A stretch of DNA of 64,000 nucleotides from an uncultured Eubacterium sp. (GTDB lineage: Bacteria; Bacillota; Clostridia; Oscillospirales; Acutalibacteraceae): positions 1-64,000 of the forward strand of contig CALWID010000009.1 in NCBI GenBank assembly GCA_944380635.1. Reading direction: 5' to 3'. The position numbers and the translations under genes were made by a program. The notes under the pieces are model-generated. The model was not told the DNA's origin, searched no databases, and saw only the letters and a list, made by a program, of their open reading frames with translations. This document shows positions 57,904 through 64,000 of the stretch, in pieces (position 1 is the first letter of the stretch; every line of letters begins with the position of its first letter).

Positions 57904-58446
57904 ATGGTGATTACTATTAAAAGCAGATTATTTAAAGCGGAACTTATAGGATTTGTATTTTGCTGTGTGCTTGGAACACTTTCCCACTTTTTTTATGAAT
58001 GGAGCGGTGAAAACACTTTTATCGGTCTGCTGTGCCCCGTAAACGAAAGTGTTTGGGAACATTTAAAACTTATTTACACGCCGTATATAATATGGTCTGC
58101 AGCCGAATTTTTCATTCTTAAAGGCAGTAAATTAAATCTGTTTTTATCAAAATTCTGCTCTGTTATCTGCGGAATGCTGACGATTTTATTTATCCACTAC
58201 ACATATACAGGCGCTGTGGGAACAGAAAGCACAACGGCGGACATAATTTCTTTTTTTGCCGGAGTTGCAGCCGCGTTTATCCTAAGTTACACAATTATGA
58301 AAAATTCAAAATATAAAGGCGCAGTGTGCGAAACAGTATCTTTTATACTGCTGATAATAACCGGAGGGATATTTATTTTATTTACTTTTTCGCCGCCGCT
58401 GATACCGCTGTTTGAGGATTCCATAACAAAAACTTACGGAATTTAA
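57904..58446 (+). CDS. DUF6512-like membrane protein
   Basis: A 180-residue integral membrane protein with about five helices. The motif CPVNESVWEHLKLIYTPYI, preceded by LGTLSHFFYEW, is characteristic of the DUF6512 group as I know it. No enzymatic motif is visible beyond the conserved His, Asn and Glu in the membrane region. The start ATG 57904 follows GAAAGGCA. Its leader is shared in pattern with that of ychF. Function is unknown. Confidence 0.78.
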   Translation: MVITIKSRLFKAELIGFVFCCVLGTLSHFFYEWSGENTFIGLLCPVNESVWEHLKLIYTPYIIWSAAEFFILKGSKLNLFLSKFCSVICGMLTILFIHYTYTGAVGTESTTADIISFFAGVAAAFILSYTIMKNSKYKGAVCETVSFILLIITGGIFILFTFSPPLIPLFEDSITKTYGI

Positions 58447-58500
58447 ACAAGTGCTATATATTTTAGTAAACTATATCCCATTATTATGAAAAACTATATA

Positions 58501-58541
58501 AATAAAAACGCAGGTCAAGACTTTTATGCCCGACCTGCGTT
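58501..58541 (-). terminator. Terminator after M28 peptidase gene
   Basis: AACGCAGGTC and GACCTGCGTT form a 10-bp stem with five T residues on the minus-strand side. It may also end the rightward DUF6512-like transcript. Confidence 0.82.
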
Positions 58542-58562
58542 ATATTTATTCAGGTTAAAATA

Positions 58563-59861
58563 TTATTTATTATGACCTCTCTTAAATCTGTTTTTACCTG
58601 CTTCTCTAAACGCGTCTATGCCGCCTTTTTCGTCATATATTTTAGCAGCCTCAAGGCATATATCAAGAGAAAGATTAATACATTCTTCGCTGATATTATC
58701 CGCTGTATCAAGCCTTGTATGATAATAAGTTTTGGGGTCATGGTTTACGCCGCAAAAACCGGACGCAAGCAGGCCCAAGCGGCTGAACGCCTCAGCGTCA
58801 ATTGCGCCGGGATAAATTTCTGTTTCTTTCATTTCTATGCCGCAGTTTTCGCCCGCTTCATAAATAATTTCTGCAACGGCGTTTGAATTTTTCTGCGTAC
58901 CCGTACAGCCCTGAGTATATATTTGAAGTTGTTCAATCTCACGCATAGTATCCATAGCGATAAACACGGTTTCAACATTCTGAAGTTCTTCTTTATGAGC
59001 CTTTGCGTAAGCAAGAGCGCCGCGGATACCCGCCTCTTCAGAACCTGAAAGAAGCGCGCAAACTTCAGTATTTTCAAATCTGACATCATTTTCAGCCATT
59101 TCTTTAATAACGCCCATTGCGATAAAATCAGCGGACAAGTTATCGTTAGCGCCGTCAACAACAACTTTCCAGTTGATGAAGAAACAAATAGCGATGAAAA
59201 ACGGAATAAGAATAAGTTGAATTATTCCGCAAACAAGCCAGAATTTGCTTTCATAATTTCCGCCTGTAAATGAATATACCATCCAAACAATATCAAAAAT
59301 TGTAACGGCTATAAGGCCGCCGATAGAACCGCCCATAACAGGGGCAAGACTCTTAAGGCCGCCGTGAAGTGAATAAGTCCACTCATTAGCAGCGTCGGTA
59401 TGGCCGCCGAAAATTATTCTTCTTTTAACTTCGCCTTTAGGCGCCCTGCGAGCCATTACATTTCTTGAAATTTTCCTTGGGAAAATAAAATCAACAAATT
59501 CACGGTACATTAAAAACTCAAAAACAAGGCAGGCAAGCGCAAACAGCACAAGCACGGTTGAAACTATTGCAAGGCCGGGACCTGAAACAGCGCCGGTATA
59601 TGTAAGCCAGTAAAAAAGCACTGCAAGCATACCTAAAACGGCGGCGGCGGGAATCCAGCCCATAAACGCAACGGGATGAACGGAAAAATCCTCCATTTCA
59701 ACCTTATCCGCCCATTTTTCAAGTTCGGATTTCAAATATTTTTGCGCTTTTCTTTCACTGCGCGAGCCGGGTGAACGCTCTTTAAAATTTTCACATACAT
59801 AGCGAATACCATCCGCCATATATTTTTGAGTTGCGGCAGACGCGCCCTTTGTTAATCTCAT
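58563..59861 (-). CDS. Membrane-bound M28-family metallopeptidase
   Basis: The 432-residue protein combines an M28 zinc aminopeptidase fold with membrane segments. Hydrophobic helices lie at about 65-90, 96-118, 178-199 and 207-230. Metal ligands fit H154 (FGGHTDAAN), D240 (DGANDNLSAD), E275/E276 (GSEEAG), D304 (IAMDTM) and a late His in VNHDPKTYYHT. The helices are inserted between the first and second metal ligands, an uncommon layout. The substrate is unknown. It is monocistronic. Confidence 0.86.
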   Translation of the reverse strand: MRLTKGASAATQKYMADGIRYVCENFKERSPGSRSERKAQKYLKSELEKWADKVEMEDFSVHPVAFMGWIPAAAVLGMLAVLFYWLTYTGAVSGPGLAIVSTVLVLFALACLVFEFLMYREFVDFIFPRKISRNVMARRAPKGEVKRRIIFGGHTDAANEWTYSLHGGLKSLAPVMGGSIGGLIAVTIFDIVWMVYSFTGGNYESKFWLVCGIIQLILIPFFIAICFFINWKVVVDGANDNLSADFIAMGVIKEMAENDVRFENTEVCALLSGSEEAGIRGALAYAKAHKEELQNVETVFIAMDTMREIEQLQIYTQGCTGTQKNSNAVAEIIYEAGENCGIEMKETEIYPGAIDAEAFSRLGLLASGFCGVNHDPKTYYHTRLDTADNISEECINLSLDICLEAAKIYDEKGGIDAFREAGKNRFKRGHNK

Positions 59862-60083
59862 TAAATCAACCTCTTTTCCTGAAAATCATATGCTGAAATT
59901 TATAAATATATTATATTATAATTCTGTATATATTGCAATAACTCTCTGTAAATTTATTAATTTTTTCTTAACAAAATCGAGGCGCAAAAGTGTGAATTTC
60001 CACTCACAAAATTTAAGAATATTCTTATATAATTTGTATAATATTTTGCGAAAAGCGGGCGATAATTTTTTAAATGTTGTGAA

Positions 60084-61493
<1,410 letters not shown>

Positions 61494-61522
61494 TATTAAA
61501 AACATTTATTAATACAGGTAAA

Positions 61523-61554
61523 AAAACCGCGTTCTTTTCAGAGCGCGGTTTTTG
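61523..61554 (+). terminator. Terminator of gdhA
   Basis: AACCGCG and CGCGGTT form a stem with flanking A and T runs. Confidence 0.85.
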
Positions 61555-61694
61555 CGTTAAATCAAATGTAAAAATGCCGTAGAATCTTTTTTAAAAAGAC
61601 TTGCTTTATGACAAAACTTCACTACTAATTGTTTACTAATTGAGAGGATTTTATAGGTATTTACAGGTATGTTTTAAAAATTTAAAAGAGAAAC

Positions 61695-61740
61695 AAAAAA
61701 TCCCCGAAGACCGCAGAAATATGCGGAAAATCGGGGATTT
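61695..61740 (-). terminator. Terminator of tRNA-Asp/tRNA-Thr operon
   Basis: TCCCCGA and TCGGGGA enclose a nested CCGCA/TGCGG hairpin, followed by T residues on the minus strand. Nothing else is recognised in 61555-61694. Confidence 0.8.
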
Positions 61741-61745
61741 TATTA

Positions 61746-61821
<76 letters not shown>

Positions 61822-61826
61822 CCGAA

Positions 61827-61903
61827 TGGCGACCCGGAACGGACTTGAACCGTCGACCTCCTGCGTGACAGGCAGGCGTTCTAACCAGCTGAACTACCGG
61901 GCC
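61827..61903 (-). tRNA. tRNA-Asp (anticodon GTC)
   Basis: On the minus strand the acceptor GGCCCGG pairs with CCGGGTC (one G-U pair), with discriminator G and encoded CCA. The loop CTGTCAC gives anticodon GTC. The T-loop is GTTCAAGTC. 77 nt. It lies 5 bp upstream of tRNA-Thr in the same transcript. Confidence 0.96.
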
Positions 61904-61933
61904 GTAGCAAAGCAATTCTGCATTGCAAATGGT

Positions 61934-61962
61934 ATTATACGAAACTTGAGGGAACTTGTCAA
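61934..61962 (-). promoter_or_regulatory. Strong sigma-A promoter of tRNA operon
   Basis: On the minus strand perfect TTGACA (61962-61957), a 17-bp spacer and perfect TATAAT (61939-61934) precede tRNA-Asp. Confidence 0.88.
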
Positions 61963-61972
61963 GTGAATGGCA

Positions 61973-62000
61973 TTGAATTTTTGCAAAAAAGTGATATAAT
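61973..62000 (+). promoter_or_regulatory. Extended -10 promoter of histidinol-phosphatase gene
   Basis: TTGAAT (61973-61978), a 16-bp spacer and TGATATAAT, an extended -10 ending at 62000. The ATG begins at 62007, the expected transcription start, and there is no ribosome site, so the mRNA is predicted to be leaderless. Confidence 0.65.
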
Positions 62001-62006
62001 TTTGGT

Positions 62007-62783
62007 ATGAAAAATTATCATACACATACAAAACGGTGCCGACACGCAATCGGCGAAGACGAAGAATATGTTCTGAGCGCTATTGAAAACGGATTTGACG
62101 AGATTGGATTTTCCGACCACGCGCCTATGCTTTTCCCGCAGGGGTGCGGATATTATTCGGGTTTCAGGATGTTTCCCGAAGACGCTCAGGGATATGTAAA
62201 CAGCATAAACCTCCTAAAAAACAAATACAAGGGAAAAATCAGGATACTGCTTGGCTTTGAACTTGAATACTACCCCGCGCTTTTTGAAAAGGAGTTGAAA
62301 TTTCTTAAGAGTTTTGATATTGACTATCTGATTTTGGGGCAGCATTACATAAATAACGAATATGACTATCAGGGGCACTACAACGCCATTCCGACTGATG
62401 ATGAAAATGTGCTGAAACAATATGTTTCTCAGTGCCTTGAGGGGTTAAAAACAAATGAATTTACATATCTTGCACACCCGGATATACTTAATTTTACTGG
62501 CGATGAGGAAACATATAAAAAAGAAATGCGCAGACTTTGCGCCGGCGCGAAAGAACTTGATATTCCGCTTGAATTTAACTTTCTTGGCTTTGAGGACAAG
62601 CGTACTTACCCGCGCGATGACTTTTGGAAAATTGCCCGCGAAACAGGCAATAAGGTTATAATGGGGCTTGACGCACACACGCCAAAATTCTTTGCCATGA
62701 AAGAAACAATTGACAGGATGAAAGAGCATCTTAAATCTTTAGGCATTACTCCGATTGAGCGGCCGCAAATAAAAAAGCCGTAA
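62007..62783 (+). CDS. hisK: PHP-family histidinol-phosphatase
   Basis: The 258-residue protein belongs to the PHP phosphoesterases; the HisK/HisJ type hydrolyses histidinol phosphate with metal ions. Metal-binding motifs are NYHTHTKRCRHA at the very N-terminus, DEIGFSDHAPM, GFELEYYP, LGQHYI, YLAHPDIL and MGLDAHTP. No other his gene is nearby. The start cannot be moved downstream because the first metal motif begins at residue 5. The promoter -10 lies only 6 bp before the ATG. Confidence 0.88.
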   Translation: MKNYHTHTKRCRHAIGEDEEYVLSAIENGFDEIGFSDHAPMLFPQGCGYYSGFRMFPEDAQGYVNSINLLKNKYKGKIRILLGFELEYYPALFEKELKFLKSFDIDYLILGQHYINNEYDYQGHYNAIPTDDENVLKQYVSQCLEGLKTNEFTYLAHPDILNFTGDEETYKKEMRRLCAGAKELDIPLEFNFLGFEDKRTYPRDDFWKIARETGNKVIMGLDAHTPKFFAMKETIDRMKEHLKSLGITPIERPQIKKP

Positions 62784-62787
62784 AAAA

Positions 62788-62808
62788 AGCCCGCAACAGC
62801 GGGTTTTT
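62788..62808 (+). terminator. Terminator of histidinol-phosphatase gene
   Basis: CCCGC and GCGGG with an AACA loop, flanked by A and T runs. Confidence 0.75.
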
Positions 62809-62842
62809 AAAACAAAATTCAGACAAAAATACAGTCAAGAAT

Positions 62843-62880
62843 AAAAAGCCGATTTCATTATGTAAATCGGTTTTATTTTT
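62843..62880. terminator. Bidirectional terminator before XRE gene end
   Basis: AGCCGATTT and AAATCGGTT form a 9-bp stem (one G-U pair) with A and T tracts on both sides. Confidence 0.7.
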
Positions 62881-62907
62881 TGCAGATAATATAAGTGAGT
62901 AATACTG

Positions 62908-63153
62908 CTACTGAGATTTAAAAAGTTCTTCCAAAGGCACGCCGAGAACTTTGGCGATTACATATATCTCTTTATCAGTGGCAATTCTCAACTGCCCTTC
63001 CAGTTTGGAATAACTTGTTGGGTTAATATCTAAACCCATTACCTGGACCTTGGATATAAAATTCTTTTGCTTAATGCCCCTCTCTTTTCTGAGCCGTTCA
63101 ATATTTCTCCCGACCATATTGCAGTTACCGTAAGCCTTTTTACGAGTTTTCAT
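62908..63153 (-). CDS. XRE-family helix-turn-helix regulator
   Basis: An 81-residue single-domain Cro/C1-type regulator: MVGRNIERLRKERGIKQKNFISKVQVMGLDINPTSYSKLEGQLRIATDKEIYVIAKVLGVPLEELF holds the five-helix fold at about 13-78. A short basic extension precedes it. AGGGGTGAGGG precedes the ATG. Small lone XRE proteins of this type often act locally or belong to mobile DNA, but no other mobile gene is near. The target is unknown. Confidence 0.88.
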   Translation of the reverse strand: MKTRKKAYGNCNMVGRNIERLRKERGIKQKNFISKVQVMGLDINPTSYSKLEGQLRIATDKEIYVIAKVLGVPLEELFKSQ

Positions 63154-63373
63154 ACCCTCACCCCTTTATATAAGTGCATTATATTTTAAAATCATTGTTA
63201 TAAAATTCTATAATAGAAATTATAAAATTTTTCTAAATTCTGATTTAGAATTACTCAATCTTTTCTTTACACAAAATGCAAATAGTAAAATAGTTTTATA
63301 AAATGTGCTTAATATTTCGTAATTTTAACTCCTAAAATATTTCTGAAATTTATAATGAGCGGCTGTATAAAAA

Positions 63374-63411
63374 TTATGTATATTTATTCATTTTTTATGT
63401 ATATTTATTAT
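63374..63411. promoter_or_regulatory. Tandem ARG-box-like sites upstream of argC
   Basis: TTATGTATATTTATT occurs exactly twice, at 63374-63388 and 63395-63409, with 21-bp periodicity. The first copy continues to TGTATATTTATTCA, one mismatch from the ArgR/AhrC half-site pattern TGAAT-N4-ATTCA. The second is weaker at its right arm. The pair lies just upstream of the -35 at 63429. Other sequence in 63154-63373 is AT-rich without a recognised feature. Confidence 0.6.
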
Positions 63412-63428
63412 ATTTTTACAATATTCTA

Positions 63429-63456
63429 TTGACTTTGATAAATGCGAGTGTATAAT
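63429..63456 (+). promoter_or_regulatory. Sigma-A promoter of argC
   Basis: TTGACT (63429-63434), a 16-bp spacer and TATAAT (63451-63456), about 40 bp before the start codon. Confidence 0.7.
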
Positions 63457-63495
63457 ATAAAAAGATTATATTTTATTTGCGGAGATATGTATAAA

Positions 63496-64000
63496 ATGAT
63501 TAAAGTATTCATAGACGGTCAGGCAGGCACAACGGGCCTCAGAATTAAGCAAAGGCTGCTTGAAAGGGACGATATTACTCTGCTTGAAATACCGCAGGAT
63601 AAGCGCAAGGATAATAACGAAATTAAAAAATACATAAATGAAAGCGACATTACATTTCTTTGCCTGCCGGATGACGCGGCAAGAGAAGCCGTAAAACTTC
63701 TTGATGATGATAATGACCACACAAAGATAATAGACGCTTCAACAGCGCACAGAACAGAACCGGGCTGGGCGTACGGATTTCCCGAACTTTCACCCGATTT
63801 CAGAAAGAACATTGAAACAAACCGGCTGATTGCCAACCCAGGCTGTTATGCCAGCGGATTTATTTCAATAGTATATCCGCTTATAGCGCACGGGATTATT
63901 GATAAAAACTATCCCCTGACCTGTTTTGCAGTTTCCGGATACAGCGGTGGAGGAAAAAGCGCTATTAATCAATACGAAAGCGCAGAAAGAGATATTGAAC
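63496..64000 (+). CDS. argC: N-acetyl-gamma-glutamyl-phosphate reductase, 5' part
   Basis: ArgC reduces N-acetylglutamyl phosphate in arginine synthesis. The visible 168 codons run off the right edge without a stop. VFIDGQAGTTGLRI is the NADP site and NPGCYASG holds the catalytic C117. This is the shorter type 2 ArgC found in Clostridia and Proteobacteria. ATG 63496 is preferred (GGAG 11 bases upstream); an in-frame ATG at 63487 lies almost on that site. Tandem ARG-box-like sequences upstream suggest arginine repression. Confidence 0.93.
   Translation, partial: MIKVFIDGQAGTTGLRIKQRLLERDDITLLEIPQDKRKDNNEIKKYINESDITFLCLPDDAAREAVKLLDDDNDHTKIIDASTAHRTEPGWAYGFPELSPDFRKNIETNRLIANPGCYASGFISIVYPLIAHGIIDKNYPLTCFAVSGYSGGGKSAINQYESAERDIE

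Noticed and set aside
63374-63411. CRISPR-like or satellite repeat
   Set aside because: Only two units of 15 bp without spacers; the operator explanation fits position and phasing better.

Overview
The window reads as chromosomal DNA from an anaerobic, spore-forming member of the Clostridia, probably close to the Ruminococcaceae/Oscillospirales of the gut. The evidence is: spoIIGA-sigE and a sigH-like gene; an IspH-ribosomal protein S1 fusion, which is a clostridial trait; HrcA/CIRCE control of groESL; consensus sigma-A promoters; strong AGGAGG-type ribosome binding sites; and a dense set of metabolic operons. Species identity is inference. I see no phage, plasmid, insertion sequence with transposase, or CRISPR array.

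Layout. 1-1895 is a secreted surface protein running off the left edge. 2102-4183 is groES-groEL with CIRCE. 4256-8757 is a tightly overlapping leftward operon: DUF1858, trmK, nif3-like, rqcH, ispD, ispF. 8872-10297 holds a DUF4364 gene and a tam-like methyltransferase. 10328-10661 is a transposase-free element with terminal inverted repeats. 10669-17298 is ABC-F, YhiN-type flavoprotein, cmk, plsC and ispH-rpsA. 17348-18671 is manA and a DUF378 gene. 18710-20268 is spoIIGA-sigE behind a long-spacer promoter. 20281-24783 is a signal-peptidase-like protein, an ABC exporter, a GH2 enzyme and a cyclophilin in one overlapping run. 24963-29489 is ilvB-ilvN-leuC-leuD plus an unknown gene. 29568-31957 is ychF with an unusual leader, a SigH-like factor and a zinc-ribbon protein. 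31968-41918 is a complete UMP pathway operon (pyrC-carA-carB-pyrK-pyrD-pyrF-pyrE-pyrB-pyrI). 42021-45126 is GH4, a PfkB kinase and a TtcA-like protein. 45230-46658 is metK under a SAM-I riboswitch. 46737-48432 is a dehydrogenase-zinc ribbon fusion. 48515-49312 is an L,D-transpeptidase. 49343-55074 is araB-araA-araD divergent from a second GH2 gene. 55142-57403 holds two redox proteins. 57504-63153 holds three tRNAs, a DUF6512-like membrane protein, an M28 peptidase, gdhA, a histidinol-phosphatase and an XRE regulator. 63374-64000 is the start of argC behind tandem ARG-box-like sites.

How the genes work together. Much of the window is core biosynthesis (pyrimidines, branched-chain amino acids, arginine, glutamate, SAM, isoprenoids) plus small sugar modules (arabinose catabolism, two intracellular GH2 enzymes, a GH4-kinase pair, manA). 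The most notable non-coding signals are a leader module present twice (before ychF and before the DUF6512-like gene), the MITE-like element after rpsA, a spoIIG-type promoter with a 21-bp spacer, a histidinol-phosphatase gene that appears to be leaderless, and the argC operator with exact 21-bp phasing.
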